Positions 8,568 to 17,245 of a stretch of DNA of 64,000 bases are shown here, piece after piece. The translations under genes were made by a program, and so were the position numbers. The notes under the pieces are model-generated. The model was not told the origin of the DNA. It did not search any database and saw only the letters and a list, made by a program, of their open reading frames with translations. Numbering within the stretch: position 1 is the stretch's first letter; every line of letters starts with the position of its first letter. The stretch covers positions 310,001 through 374,000 of the forward strand of contig NZ_QGTG01000005.1 of NCBI RefSeq assembly GCF_003182155.1. The letters are read 5' to 3'. This DNA comes from Chitinophaga sp. S165 (GTDB taxonomy: Bacteria > Bacteroidota > Bacteroidia > Chitinophagales > Chitinophagaceae).

Positions 8568-10148
8568 ATGAAGAAATTAGCAATTATATTCACTATAGCG
8601 GGACTGGCAGCAGTATCCGCGTGTAAGAAAACACTGGATGAGCAGCCTCAGTCTCAGGTGAGCCAGGATGCTTACTGGACTACAGAAGCCGATGCTATCA
8701 ATGCCGTAAATAACTGTTATCGCCGTTTGGGAGATGTAGACAATCGTATATTCCTCAGTTGTGCTACAGACGACAGTTACTCCTGGAGTGACTGGCCTAG
8801 TGATGTGAGACTGGTCGGTAATGGGAGCGCTTCTATAAGCACCGGTATGTTCAGTAACTTCTGGAACAATCTCTATAAAATGATTGCTTCCTGTAATGAT
8901 GTTCTCGATAACATTGACAGGGACAAAGCTTTGTCCGATTCTCTCAACAGACGTCTGAAAGCGGAAACACGTTTTATCAGAGCTTATGCTTACCAGCAAC
9001 TGACGGGATTGTTCGGTGATGTGATATTGAGAACAACCACACCTCCGATCAAGGACTTTAATGCATCACGTACACCACGTGCTGAAGTAGCAGCTTTCGT
9101 CGCAGCTGAACTTGATTCTGCTGCTAAATACCTGCCGGTTACTTATGATGCTAACAACATTGGCCGTGCCACCCGTGGTGCTGCATTAGGGTTGAAAGCG
9201 CGTGTGATGTTATATGAAGGCAAATACGCAGAAGCCGCTGCTGCTGCGAAAGAGGTGATGGACCTGCATACCTATGTTATTGACAATGATTATGTGAGCC
9301 TGTTCAATGGTACTAACAAGAACAGCCTGGAGATCCTGTTGTCTGCACGGTTTGTAAAAACAACCCTTCCTAATGCTATGGCAACATGGGTAGGCGGACC
9401 TTCTATCGGAGGCTGGTCACAGGTTGTGCCGGTTCAGTCATTGGTAGACGCATATGAGTGTACAGATGGAAAGACAATAGATAAATCGCAACTCTATGAT
9501 CCGGCACATCCATACGATAACCGTGATCCCCGTTTGAAGCTGACAGTAGTGGTGCCAGGTGTTGTGGTAAATGGTATCACAATAGATGTAACCAATACCA
9601 AAGGTCTTGACGCACTGAGTAAGAACAATGCTTCATTAACAGGTTTCTACTACAAGAAATATGTACCCGCCGATATCCAGGGTAACTGGGACAGCAACTC
9701 ATACAATGACCTCGTGTTGCTGAGATATGCAGAAGTACTGTTGACATATGCAGAGGCGAAAATAGAACAGAACCAGATCGATGCAAGCGTGTACGACGCT
9801 ATCAATCAGGTGAGACAAAGGCCGGGTGTGATGATGAAGGCGCTGACAGCTGTAGATTATCCGAACCAGACAAGCCTGCGTGATGCGGTACGCCGTGAAA
9901 GACGTGTAGAATTCCCGATGGAAGATAACCGTCTCTTTGACATCCGCCGCTGGAAGATCGCTGAAACAGTATTGACCGGGCCTGTATATGGTATCCTGAA
10001 TAACTACGACCAGTCAAGACAGGATTACAACAAACATGTACTGGTAGAACAACGTAGTTTCAATGCTGGCCGTGACTATCTCTGGCCCGTACCACAAAGC
10101 GAAACATCGATCAATCCAAATTCACTGCCTAATAATAGTGGCTGGTAA
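8568..10148 (+). CDS. SusD/RagB-family nutrient-binding lipoprotein
   Basis: A 526-residue surface lipoprotein that forms the lid of the SusC transporter. The start is taken as ATG at 8568 (MKKLAII...), giving a lipoprotein signal with lipobox AVSAC; a GTG at 8562 is an alternative with two extra residues. SusD features include the N-terminal sequence after the Cys (TLDEQPQSQVSQDAYWTTEADA), TPR-like helices (FIRAYAYQQLTGLFGDV; ALGLKARVMLYEGKYAEA) and the C-terminal signature LRYAEVLLTYAEAKIEQN with RRERRVEFPMEDNRLFDIRRW. It is the last gene of the ECF-FecR-SusC-SusD unit and is followed by a terminator. Confidence 0.95.
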   Translation: MKKLAIIFTIAGLAAVSACKKTLDEQPQSQVSQDAYWTTEADAINAVNNCYRRLGDVDNRIFLSCATDDSYSWSDWPSDVRLVGNGSASISTGMFSNFWNNLYKMIASCNDVLDNIDRDKALSDSLNRRLKAETRFIRAYAYQQLTGLFGDVILRTTTPPIKDFNASRTPRAEVAAFVAAELDSAAKYLPVTYDANNIGRATRGAALGLKARVMLYEGKYAEAAAAAKEVMDLHTYVIDNDYVSLFNGTNKNSLEILLSARFVKTTLPNAMATWVGGPSIGGWSQVVPVQSLVDAYECTDGKTIDKSQLYDPAHPYDNRDPRLKLTVVVPGVVVNGITIDVTNTKGLDALSKNNASLTGFYYKKYVPADIQGNWDSNSYNDLVLLRYAEVLLTYAEAKIEQNQIDASVYDAINQVRQRPGVMMKALTAVDYPNQTSLRDAVRRERRVEFPMEDNRLFDIRRWKIAETVLTGPVYGILNNYDQSRQDYNKHVLVEQRSFNAGRDYLWPVPQSETSINPNSLPNNSGW

Positions 10149-10188
10149 ATAACTTTCCGGTTATCGTAAGGACCGGTTATGCTTGAAG

Positions 10189-10227
10189 AAAGAACCGTCT
10201 CAATTATTTGGGACGGTTTCTCTTTTG
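10189..10227 (+). terminator. Terminator after susD
   Basis: Stem AACCGTCTCA / TGGGACGGTT with a short AT loop, followed by TCTCTTTT. It closes the SusC/SusD transcription unit. Confidence 0.8.
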
Positions 10228-10297
10228 TATACTTCTGATTTATTGTGCGTAATATCTTCTTTAACTTTTCCTTAACCCCGGTCTTGTAACTTCACCC

Positions 10298-10305
10298 TAC
10301 ATTTG
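10298..10305 (+). promoter_or_regulatory. -7 promoter box (TACATTTG) for the lipoprotein gene
   Basis: An exact TAnnTTTG match 31 bases before the ATG at 10336. No matching TTTG was found at the usual -33 distance, so only the -7 element is supported. Confidence 0.45.
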
Positions 10306-10335
10306 CACGCTTAACTGAAAATACCTAGACCTATT

Positions 10336-11538
10336 ATGACCCGCCTATTACTGACTTACGTACTGTTAGCAACTTGCTGCATGTTAGCAGCTTGTGATAA
10401 TGATCAACCCTGGCAACGGGGAGAAATAGATGGATATGCGCCCATTTACAGTGCAGACCCCATGTTGAAACAGATCAGCTTCCAATCGCCCCGTAAAACG
10501 GTTAATGGAGGAAAACTGTTTACTGCTGGTACCAATGTACTGCAGGAAGAAGCTGACTCAGGATTGCATATTATCTCTTACCAGGACCCCGCTCACCCCG
10601 TAAAAACAGGTTTTCTGCGTATTCCCGGATTCCAGGTTGCTGCTATTGAAGGCGATTATCTGTATGCGAACAATTACAATGACCTGATCATCATTTCATT
10701 AAAGGCACTGTCTACCAATATGACGGTAGGTAGGCTTGCTGACGTCTGGAAACAACCGGATTATCCAGTGGAGGCAGGAGCTTACTTTGAATGTGTTGAC
10801 CATTCAAAAGGTGTTGTAGTAGGATGGCGCAGAGCGAAGATAAAGAATCCCCAATGCCGCAGACAACAATTAATAGGTGATGGTCCCGGTGATGGTGAAA
10901 ACACAAGGAACAACCCAGGATTGGTTGTTTCAAATGGGAAGCTTTACCTGGTGAACCTGGATTTTGTAATGATGTATTCACTCGTATCTCCAATGCAGCC
11001 TGTTATTGCAGAAGCGCGGAACGTTGCAGGGAAGCTGGTGGATAGCATATTCCTTTTTAGGGGAAACCTGGCAATTATATGGTATAACGGCTTCCTGGAT
11101 TTATACGATACCGCAAGATTGGATGATGCCGGTTACTACAATAGCGCATCGGAATGTGAGAAATACTTCTCAGTAGGGGATACTATTGCATATGCCATTC
11201 CCAACCGCTATAACTGTAATCAGGGGACATACCTTACGCAATATGAATTGAGAAGAGATACGAATGCAATTATCAGATCAGGTGAACTGGAGGTAGGGAT
11301 AACAGGTGGGCTAGTTCAATCCGGCCAATATCTTTATTTGGCCAGCGACATAGGTTTGGTGACTGTAAACATTGCCGGCCCAACACCTGTAAAGGTTGGA
11401 CAATTGAATGATGGACGTTATCAGGACATCGTCGTCAACGGCAATCTCTTATTCCTGCATGGCAGAGAGCAAGTCGTTTGTTATAGCATAGCCACCTCCC
11501 CGGTATCTCCAACGTTAATCTCTAAACTCCCTTATTGA
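10336..11538 (+). CDS. Lipoprotein with LVIVD-like beta-propeller repeats
   Basis: A 400-residue lipoprotein (signal peptide with lipobox MLAAC, Cys20). The mature part shows repeated blades of the kind GLHIISYQDPAHPVKTG, DYLYANNYNDLIIISL and YLYLASDIGLVTVNI. These resemble LVIVD repeats, which fold as a beta-propeller on the cell surface. No catalytic residues are recognised. Its stop codon overlaps the start of the next gene (TGATG), so the two are co-transcribed and probably act together with the third gene, a paralogue of the second. Function unknown; a surface-binding or scaffold role is an inference. Confidence 0.7.
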   Translation: MTRLLLTYVLLATCCMLAACDNDQPWQRGEIDGYAPIYSADPMLKQISFQSPRKTVNGGKLFTAGTNVLQEEADSGLHIISYQDPAHPVKTGFLRIPGFQVAAIEGDYLYANNYNDLIIISLKALSTNMTVGRLADVWKQPDYPVEAGAYFECVDHSKGVVVGWRRAKIKNPQCRRQQLIGDGPGDGENTRNNPGLVVSNGKLYLVNLDFVMMYSLVSPMQPVIAEARNVAGKLVDSIFLFRGNLAIIWYNGFLDLYDTARLDDAGYYNSASECEKYFSVGDTIAYAIPNRYNCNQGTYLTQYELRRDTNAIIRSGELEVGITGGLVQSGQYLYLASDIGLVTVNIAGPTPVKVGQLNDGRYQDIVVNGNLLFLHGREQVVCYSIATSPVSPTLISKLPY

Positions 11539-12230
11539 TGAAACAATTATACACAATTCTTATTCTTTGCCTGCTTGTTGTAGTTTCTTTAAAAGGTCAG
11601 CAAAGAGGGACTCCCGATTCTCTGCTCACAGGAGTACGCATCAGCACTAATCTTTTAACACTTAGGGAGCCCGATGGAGGCATTTCTCTTGCCCTGGAAA
11701 ACCGTTATACCAAAGAATGGAGCGTGCTGGTAGAGGGTACCTGGATCTTCATAGATGAAAAAAGTGATTTCGGCTTGCGAGGCCAATATACACCCAAAGC
11801 AAAAGGGTTCCGTATTCGTCCGGAAATACGTTACTATATGCCGGGCAGAGGACATAAGTATAAACTGTTCTTCGCCCAGGAAATTTCATATAAGCGAGTT
11901 AGTTATCTGGAAGAATGGATACATAGGGAAGGCGAAAATCCTAATAATGGCACCTTTAACTACGAGAAAATAACTCCTTATGATAAAGTGAAAACGATTA
12001 TTGGCACATCCGGTAAAATGGGCTTGCAGTTCTACTTTGATCCGCGTCATAAATTCATCATGGAGCTTTATGTAGGTCTGGGTATTAAACACAGAAAGAT
12101 TAAATTTAAAGACGAAGTGCCGATCTATGGCAGCTATCTGGAAGATAACGACGGTTACTTTTTCGACACACTTGAATCCGGATGGAATATTAACATACCT
12201 ATGGGTCTTAAAGTAGGATATCGCTTTTAA
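11538..12230 (+). CDS. Putative outer-membrane beta-barrel protein (paralogue A)
   Basis: About 230 residues, with a signal peptide (MKQLYTILILCLLVVVSLKG). The rest has alternating strands such as SLALENRYTKEWSVLVEGTW and GFRIRPEIRYYMPG, ending in an aromatic residue (VGYRF), typical of small outer-membrane barrels (DUF3575-like). The start is ATG at 11538, overlapping the previous stop by one base. The next gene encodes a clear paralogue with the same layout (GFRIKPEIKYFPA; GLGVRHRKTE versus GLGIKHRKIK). Function not known. Confidence 0.65.
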   Translation: MKQLYTILILCLLVVVSLKGQQRGTPDSLLTGVRISTNLLTLREPDGGISLALENRYTKEWSVLVEGTWIFIDEKSDFGLRGQYTPKAKGFRIRPEIRYYMPGRGHKYKLFFAQEISYKRVSYLEEWIHREGENPNNGTFNYEKITPYDKVKTIIGTSGKMGLQFYFDPRHKFIMELYVGLGIKHRKIKFKDEVPIYGSYLEDNDGYFFDTLESGWNINIPMGLKVGYRF

Positions 12231-12275
12231 TACCTGATCCCTAACAGTTAAATGCCCCGTAGTGGCCACACAGTT

Positions 12276-12902
12276 ATGAAATATCTTTTACTCATTTGTT
12301 ACCTGTTTTTGCTGACAGGCATTGTTAATGCCCAGGATAGTAGTGAAAAGCTTTTCCCTGCAAAACCCGGCTTTATTTTAAATACTCCGCTAACGTCACT
12401 AACAGAGCCGGAAGGAGGACCTTCAATTGGATTGGAATACCGCATTTCAGAAGGATTGGCTATTGGCATAGAAGGTACTGCTGTTCTTTATGAAGCATTC
12501 CCTTTTTTATATGCACAAGAGTATGGAAAGAGTGGCTTCAGGATAAAACCGGAAATAAAATATTTCCCGGCCGCCACAAGAGGGAAAAACGGACAACTTT
12601 ATTTTAGCTTGCAGGGAGTATATAAGCAGGTCAGGTATACTGAAGTTTCTGAAGCTACCGGAAATAGCATCAGGAAGGAAAGGAAAGTTATAGCCGGGTC
12701 TCCAAATGTGGGGTGGCAACGCTACCTGGACAGGTCACATCGTTTTATCCTGGATATGTATCTGGGATTGGGCGTCCGGCATCGCAAAACCGAACCAGAC
12801 GTATGGATGGGTAATCAGCTTTATTTGGGAAGCCGTCGTATTGATGTAGACGGATACGATCCGCATTTGGCATTTGGCTTTAAGCTCGGCTACCGTTTCT
12901 GA
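12276..12902 (+). CDS. Putative outer-membrane beta-barrel protein (paralogue B)
   Basis: About 208 residues, paralogous to the preceding gene product. The signal peptide starts at MKYLLLICYLFLL, so ATG 12276 is preferred over the ATG at 12252, which would add eight charged or polar residues. It shares TEPEGGPSIGLEYRIS with paralogue A (REPDGGISLALENRYT), the RIKPEIKY strand and a C-terminal Phe after LGYR. The close tandem arrangement with the beta-propeller lipoprotein suggests a three-gene operon acting at the outer membrane. Function not known. Confidence 0.65.
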   Translation: MKYLLLICYLFLLTGIVNAQDSSEKLFPAKPGFILNTPLTSLTEPEGGPSIGLEYRISEGLAIGIEGTAVLYEAFPFLYAQEYGKSGFRIKPEIKYFPAATRGKNGQLYFSLQGVYKQVRYTEVSEATGNSIRKERKVIAGSPNVGWQRYLDRSHRFILDMYLGLGVRHRKTEPDVWMGNQLYLGSRRIDVDGYDPHLAFGFKLGYRF

Positions 12903-12973
12903 AAATCCGTTATATTTGGTGGAAACCAAACAATCTTAACAGTTGCGCTATCGTGTAACTTAAATTTCTACGG

Positions 12974-14149
12974 ATGAAAGAAGTATTTATAGTTTCAGCA
13001 GTACGTACCCCCATAGGATCTTTTAATGGCGCGTTATCTACCATGTCAGCCACACAACTGGGCGCGCTGGTAATGAAAGCAGCACTTGAAAAAGCGGGAG
13101 TACCATCCACTGCAGTGAATGAGGTGTATATGGGAAATGTGATCAGTGCCAACCTGGGTCAGGCCCCCGCTAATCAGGCCAGTATCTATGCAGGTATTCC
13201 TACTAATGTTCCATGCACTACCGTTAATAAGGTATGCGCTTCCGGTATGAAAGCCATTATGTTAGGCGCACAAAGCATTCTCTCTGGCGATAATGATGTA
13301 GTAGTGGCTGGCGGTATGGAGAGTATGAGCAATGTGCCTTATTACCTGGATAAAGCCCGTGGCGGTTACAAACTGGGAAATGGTGCAGTGACCGATGGTA
13401 TTATTCGCGATGGCCTTTGGGACCCTTATAAGGATTTCCACATGGGTAATGCGGCAGAACTCTGTGCTACCGAATACAAGATCTCCCGTGAAGAACAGGA
13501 CGCTTATGCAATACAGAGCTATAAAAGGGCGGCAGCAGCCACCGAACAGGGATATTACAAAAATGAGGTTATCCCGGTTGAAGTACCTGGAAAACAGGTG
13601 GTTACTGTAACTGAAGATGAAGATTATAAAAAGGTGAACTTCGACAAGATCCCAACGCTAAAACCCACTTTCCAGAAAGACGGGACCATTACTGCAGCCA
13701 ATGCCTCTAATATCAATGATGGTGCAGCGGCAGTGTTACTTGTAAGCGGAGAGAAGCTGAAAGAACTGGGACTGAAGCCATTAGCGAAGATCATCAGTTT
13801 TGCCGATGCTTCTCAGGCGCCTGAATGGTTTACCACTACTCCTGTGAAGGCTATCAATAAGGCCCTTGAAAAAGCGAAGCTTTCAGTAGCTGACATTGAC
13901 TTTGCAGAGATCAATGAAGCTTTCTCCTGCGTGCCTATTGCCAATGAACGCGACCTCGGTCTGCCGTCAGATAAGGTGAATGTATGGGGTGGAGCTGTTT
14001 CTATGGGACATCCTATTGGTTGTAGTGGTGCACGTATCGTAGTGACGCTCAACTCAATCCTGCATCAGAACAAGGGCCGCTACGGTGTGGCCGGTATCTG
14101 TAACGGCGGTGGCGGCGCAAGCGCTATCGTTATTGAAAGAGCAGAATAA
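12974..14149 (+). CDS. Acetyl-CoA C-acetyltransferase (thiolase)
   Basis: A 391-residue thiolase that joins two acetyl-CoA into acetoacetyl-CoA, or cleaves it in beta-oxidation. The catalytic residues are visible: acyl-accepting C88 (NKVCASGMKA), H346 (GHPIGCSGAR) and C376 (CNGGGGASA). Length and motifs fit the AtoB/ThlA biosynthetic type. It stands alone, with a terminator behind it, so the sequence does not decide between degradation and synthesis of ketobodies or polyhydroxyalkanoate precursors. Confidence 0.93.
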   Translation: MKEVFIVSAVRTPIGSFNGALSTMSATQLGALVMKAALEKAGVPSTAVNEVYMGNVISANLGQAPANQASIYAGIPTNVPCTTVNKVCASGMKAIMLGAQSILSGDNDVVVAGGMESMSNVPYYLDKARGGYKLGNGAVTDGIIRDGLWDPYKDFHMGNAAELCATEYKISREEQDAYAIQSYKRAAAATEQGYYKNEVIPVEVPGKQVVTVTEDEDYKKVNFDKIPTLKPTFQKDGTITAANASNINDGAAAVLLVSGEKLKELGLKPLAKIISFADASQAPEWFTTTPVKAINKALEKAKLSVADIDFAEINEAFSCVPIANERDLGLPSDKVNVWGGAVSMGHPIGCSGARIVVTLNSILHQNKGRYGVAGICNGGGGASAIVIERAE

Positions 14150-14169
14150 TAAAGAGATCGATCAGGAAT

Positions 14170-14202
14170 AAAAAAGCCGCGAAGTGATTTCGCGGCTTTT
14201 TC
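14170..14202. terminator. Bidirectional terminator between the convergent thiolase and membrane-protein genes
   Basis: AAAAAGCCGCGAA / TTCGCGGCTTTTT with a short loop. It has an A-run on one side and a T-run on the other, so it can stop both converging genes. Confidence 0.88.
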
Positions 14203-14843
14203 TATTGTATCAGACTGAAGGTCGTATCAACGCGCGATACAACCCCAGGCTCATTTATCAGTTTCATATACAGGTGCACACTGTCATTCCCGGCGGTTTT
14301 CTCCGTTTTCAGGGCCTGTAGCTGCCCGGCAGGTTTTACTATATCTCCTGAGATCTTTTCAAAGAACCAGTATTTATCCTGTACCAGGCTGTAGGTCGGG
14401 TAACGGTAAATAATATCTACCGAACTGGCTTGCAGTGCAAAGTCGTCGTCAATAGGATATCTTTTCATCTCCCCGTCAGACAACAATCCCAATCCCGCAA
14501 TAACGGTCAGCGTGCGAAGGGGAGGTAACAGCAGTCCGAAGGCCAGTGCGAAGGGAAATCCATAAAAAGCACAGAGGTATACCCACTTTCCTGACACTTC
14601 CTGCTGGGTAAGTCCGTATAATACAACGCCCGATCCGGCATAGAGAGTGAAAAATACCCGCTCCGTATAGGTACCCTTAAACCCGTAACCGCTGATCAGA
14701 AGTATCAGGCAAACGACGGAAAACACACACATCGCAAGATGAAAGTACCAGATCAAGCCGGTGATCAGCGGTGCTTTGACCTTTTTGATCTTACAGGATA
14801 TGGCCGCCAGAAAGCATATGGAAAGGACGGTAATGGTAAACAT
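14202..14843 (-). CDS. Hypothetical membrane protein
   Basis: 213 residues. The first 125 hold about four membrane segments (for example FTITVLSICFLAAI, LAMCVFSVVCLILLISGYG, LCAFYGFPFALAFGLLLP). The last ~90 residues are soluble, with SVDIIYRYPTYSLVQDKYWFF. No family recognised. It is convergent to the thiolase gene and stands alone. Confidence 0.6.
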   Translation of the reverse strand: MFTITVLSICFLAAISCKIKKVKAPLITGLIWYFHLAMCVFSVVCLILLISGYGFKGTYTERVFFTLYAGSGVVLYGLTQQEVSGKWVYLCAFYGFPFALAFGLLLPPLRTLTVIAGLGLLSDGEMKRYPIDDDFALQASSVDIIYRYPTYSLVQDKYWFFEKISGDIVKPAGQLQALKTEKTAGNDSVHLYMKLINEPGVVSRVDTTFSLIQ

Positions 14844-14944
14844 AGGATAGGATATTAACTTATAAACGGCAGTATTCCTGCTAATATATATAATATTTAA
14901 TATATAGTATTTAAAATCTCAGCGGTCCTCCTCTGAAGTTTTCC

Positions 14945-14976
14945 TTTGCTTTTTTCGCCAACAAACGATAATTTTG
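14945..14976 (+). promoter_or_regulatory. Bacteroidota-type promoter for pdhB
   Basis: TTTG at 14945-14948, 20 bases, then TAATTTTG at 14969-14976: a full match to the -33/-7 consensus. The start codon follows at 15030. Confidence 0.65.
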
Positions 14977-15029
14977 CCCCTGCCTCAGGATAAATGAGGT
15001 TTTAACTTTCAAACTTTAAGAGTAACAGC

Positions 15030-16013
15030 ATGCGTCAGATAGCTTTCAGACAAGCCTTACGAGAAGCCATGCAGGAAGAAATGCGCCGTGACGATCGCGT
15101 TTTCCTGATGGGAGAGGAAGTAGCAGAATATAATGGAGCCTATAAAGTAAGCCAGGGAATGCTGGATGAGTTTGGCCCTAAGAGAGTAATAGATACGCCG
15201 ATCGCCGAGCTGGGCTTCACTGCAATTGGTGTTGGTGCAGCACAGAATGGTCTTCGTCCTGTTTTGGAATTCATGACCTGGAACTTCGCCGTACTGGCCC
15301 TCGACCAGATCCTGAACACCGCTTCTAAAATGCTGGCTATGAGTGGCGGACAGGTAGGTTGTCCTATCGTTTTCCGTGGACCTAACGGTTCTGCAGGTCA
15401 GCTGGGTGCACAGCACTCCACCGCTTTCGAAAGCTATTATGCAAATATCCCGGGTTTAAAAGTAATATCAGTTTCCAATCCTTATGATGCAAAAGGTCTG
15501 TTGAAAGCGGCTATCCGCGATAACGACCCGGTTGTTTTCATGGAAAGTGAAGTGATGTACGGCGACATGGGTGAAGTGCCTGAAGAAGAATACATTATCC
15601 CGATCGGTAAAGCTGATATCAAACGTTCCGGTAAAGACGTAACCATCGTTTCTTTCAACAAAATGATGAAAGTTGCCCTGGGTGCTGCTGAAGAACTGGC
15701 AAAAGAAGGTATCGAAGCTGAAGTGATCGACCTGCGTACCATCCGTCCGCTGGACTGGTTCACCATCCTGGAATCTGTTAAGAAAACCAACCGTCTGGTG
15801 ATCGTAGAAGAACAATGGCCATTCTCCAGCGTTTCTTCCGAGATCTCTTACCGTATCCAGAAAGAAGGTTTTGACTACCTGGATGCTCCGATCCGTCGTA
15901 TCACAGCTGCCGATGCGCCAATGCACTATGCACCAAATCTGGTGAAACTGTATCTGCCTGACGTTGAGCGCACTGTGAAACTGGTGAAGGAAGTAATGTA
16001 CATGAAGAAGTAA
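15030..16013 (+). CDS. pdhB: Pyruvate dehydrogenase E1 component, beta subunit
   Basis: 327 residues. The beta subunit of the thiamine-diphosphate E1 enzyme that feeds pyruvate into acetyl-CoA. Typical stretches are MRQIAFRQALREAMQEEM, EEVAEYNGAYKVSQGM, FRGPNGSAGQLGAQHS and the C-terminal transketolase domain with EVIDLRTIRPLDW. The alpha subunit is not adjacent, so E1 alpha and E2 must be elsewhere. It stands alone, with its own promoter and a strong terminator. A branched-chain 2-oxoacid E1 beta is a less likely alternative. Confidence 0.92.
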   Translation: MRQIAFRQALREAMQEEMRRDDRVFLMGEEVAEYNGAYKVSQGMLDEFGPKRVIDTPIAELGFTAIGVGAAQNGLRPVLEFMTWNFAVLALDQILNTASKMLAMSGGQVGCPIVFRGPNGSAGQLGAQHSTAFESYYANIPGLKVISVSNPYDAKGLLKAAIRDNDPVVFMESEVMYGDMGEVPEEEYIIPIGKADIKRSGKDVTIVSFNKMMKVALGAAEELAKEGIEAEVIDLRTIRPLDWFTILESVKKTNRLVIVEEQWPFSSVSSEISYRIQKEGFDYLDAPIRRITAADAPMHYAPNLVKLYLPDVERTVKLVKEVMYMKK

Positions 16014-16028
16014 CAGTTATATCGTAAT

Positions 16029-16071
16029 AAAAGGAAAGCCGGTCTGTTTAACAGACCGGCTTTCCTTTTAT
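16029..16071 (+). terminator. Terminator after pdhB
   Basis: A long stem (AAAGGAAAGCCGGTCTGTT / AACAGACCGGCTTTCCTTT) with a T-tail. Confidence 0.9.
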
Positions 16072-16134
16072 ATGTAATGTATAGCCTGGTATAAATCTGG
16101 CCCCGATACCTCAGGTCAGGTTACCCTCTTCATC

Positions 16135-16272
16135 TGATCAAGTCCACGTATAAGGCATGTATACGTCATGTATGAAGCATATATAAAGCGTACTTCGGCC
16201 TGATCAAGTCCACGTATAAGGCATATATACGCCATGTATAAGGTATGTATACGTCATGTATAAAGCGTACTG
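16135..16272. repeat. Two tandem copies of a ~67 bp repeat rich in GTATAC/CATGTAT
   Basis: Copy 1 (16135-16200) and copy 2 (16201-16272) both begin TGATCAAGTCCACGTATAAG and end with TAAAGCGTACT. Inside each, the short word CATGTAT/CATATAT recurs about every 13 bases. It fills most of the 347-base gene-free gap between pdhB and cysM. No open frame is seen here. Confidence 0.75.
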
Positions 16273-16360
16273 GAAATAGAGAAGGTCGCCTTAACCTAAT
16301 GGACTCTGATAGGAGGCTCGTATTTGTAGCCCCCCGGGTTTCAATCCAGAGAACGAAAAA

Positions 16361-17245
16361 CTACCCCCCAAACAGATCCGAGGACAAATACCTATCCCCC
16401 CGATCACAAATAATGCATACCAGCACGCCATGCTCAAGTTCCCTGGAGATCCTCTCTGCCGCTGACACTGCTCCGCCGCTGCTCATACCGCAGAAGATGC
16501 CTTCCTGTTTGGCCAGACGGCGGGTCATGGCTCTCGCTTCGTCTTCCGAAATGTCCATGATACGGTCTATCCTGGACCTGTCGAATATAGCCGGCAGATA
16601 TTCTTCCGGCCATTTACGGATACCAGGTATCCTGGAACCTTCCGTAGGCTGACACCCAACGATCTGTATCTGGTTATTTTGTTCTTTCAGGAACTTGGAC
16701 ACACCCATAATGGTACCGGTGGTGCCCATAGCGCTTACGAAGTGGGTAACGCCCTGGTTAGTGTCCCGCCATATTTCCGGACCGGTGGTTTTATAGTGCA
16801 TGCCGTAGTTATCCGGATTGCCGAACTGGTTCAGCATAAGATAACCGCCTTTGGCTACCTGTGCATTGGCATAGTCAATAGAGCCTTCCATAGATGCCTC
16901 TTTGGGCGTCAATGTTACTTTAGCACCAAAAGCTTCCATCGTCAGTACTCTTTCGCGGGTGGCGTCTTCCGGCATCACCAATTCAATTTCTACGCCGAAC
17001 AGACTGGCAATCATCGCTAACGCGATACCTGTATTGCCGCTGGTAGCCTCTATCAGCTTAATGCCCGGTTTGATCTCGCCTCTGTCCAATGCTCCCTTGA
17101 TCATACCATAAGCCGCTCTGTCTTTTACACTGCCTCCCGGATTAGTTCCTTCCAGTTTCGCATAAATTGTAACCCCCGGATTTGCGCTGATGTTTTTTAG
17201 CGCTACCATGGGGGTGTTACCAACAAGATCTAATATCGAATGCAT
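16361..17245 (-). CDS. cysM: Cysteine synthase B (O-acetylserine sulfhydrylase)
   Basis: 294 residues. A PLP enzyme that makes cysteine from O-acetylserine and sulfide or thiosulfate. The PLP lysine lies in KLEGTNPGGSVKDRAA, the substrate loop in EATSGNTGIALA, and the phosphate loop in MGTTGTIMG. The wording of these motifs and the short length favour CysM over CysK. Its ATG follows the cysE stop directly (TAGATG on the minus strand), so the two are translated together and form a complete serine-to-cysteine pair. Confidence 0.9.
   Translation of the reverse strand: MHSILDLVGNTPMVALKNISANPGVTIYAKLEGTNPGGSVKDRAAYGMIKGALDRGEIKPGIKLIEATSGNTGIALAMIASLFGVEIELVMPEDATRERVLTMEAFGAKVTLTPKEASMEGSIDYANAQVAKGGYLMLNQFGNPDNYGMHYKTTGPEIWRDTNQGVTHFVSAMGTTGTIMGVSKFLKEQNNQIQIVGCQPTEGSRIPGIRKWPEEYLPAIFDRSRIDRIMDISEDEARAMTRRLAKQEGIFCGMSSGGAVSAAERISRELEHGVLVCIICDRGDRYLSSDLFGG

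Noticed and set aside
16135..16272. Possible CRISPR array
   Set aside because: Only two adjoining units without spacers and no cas genes.
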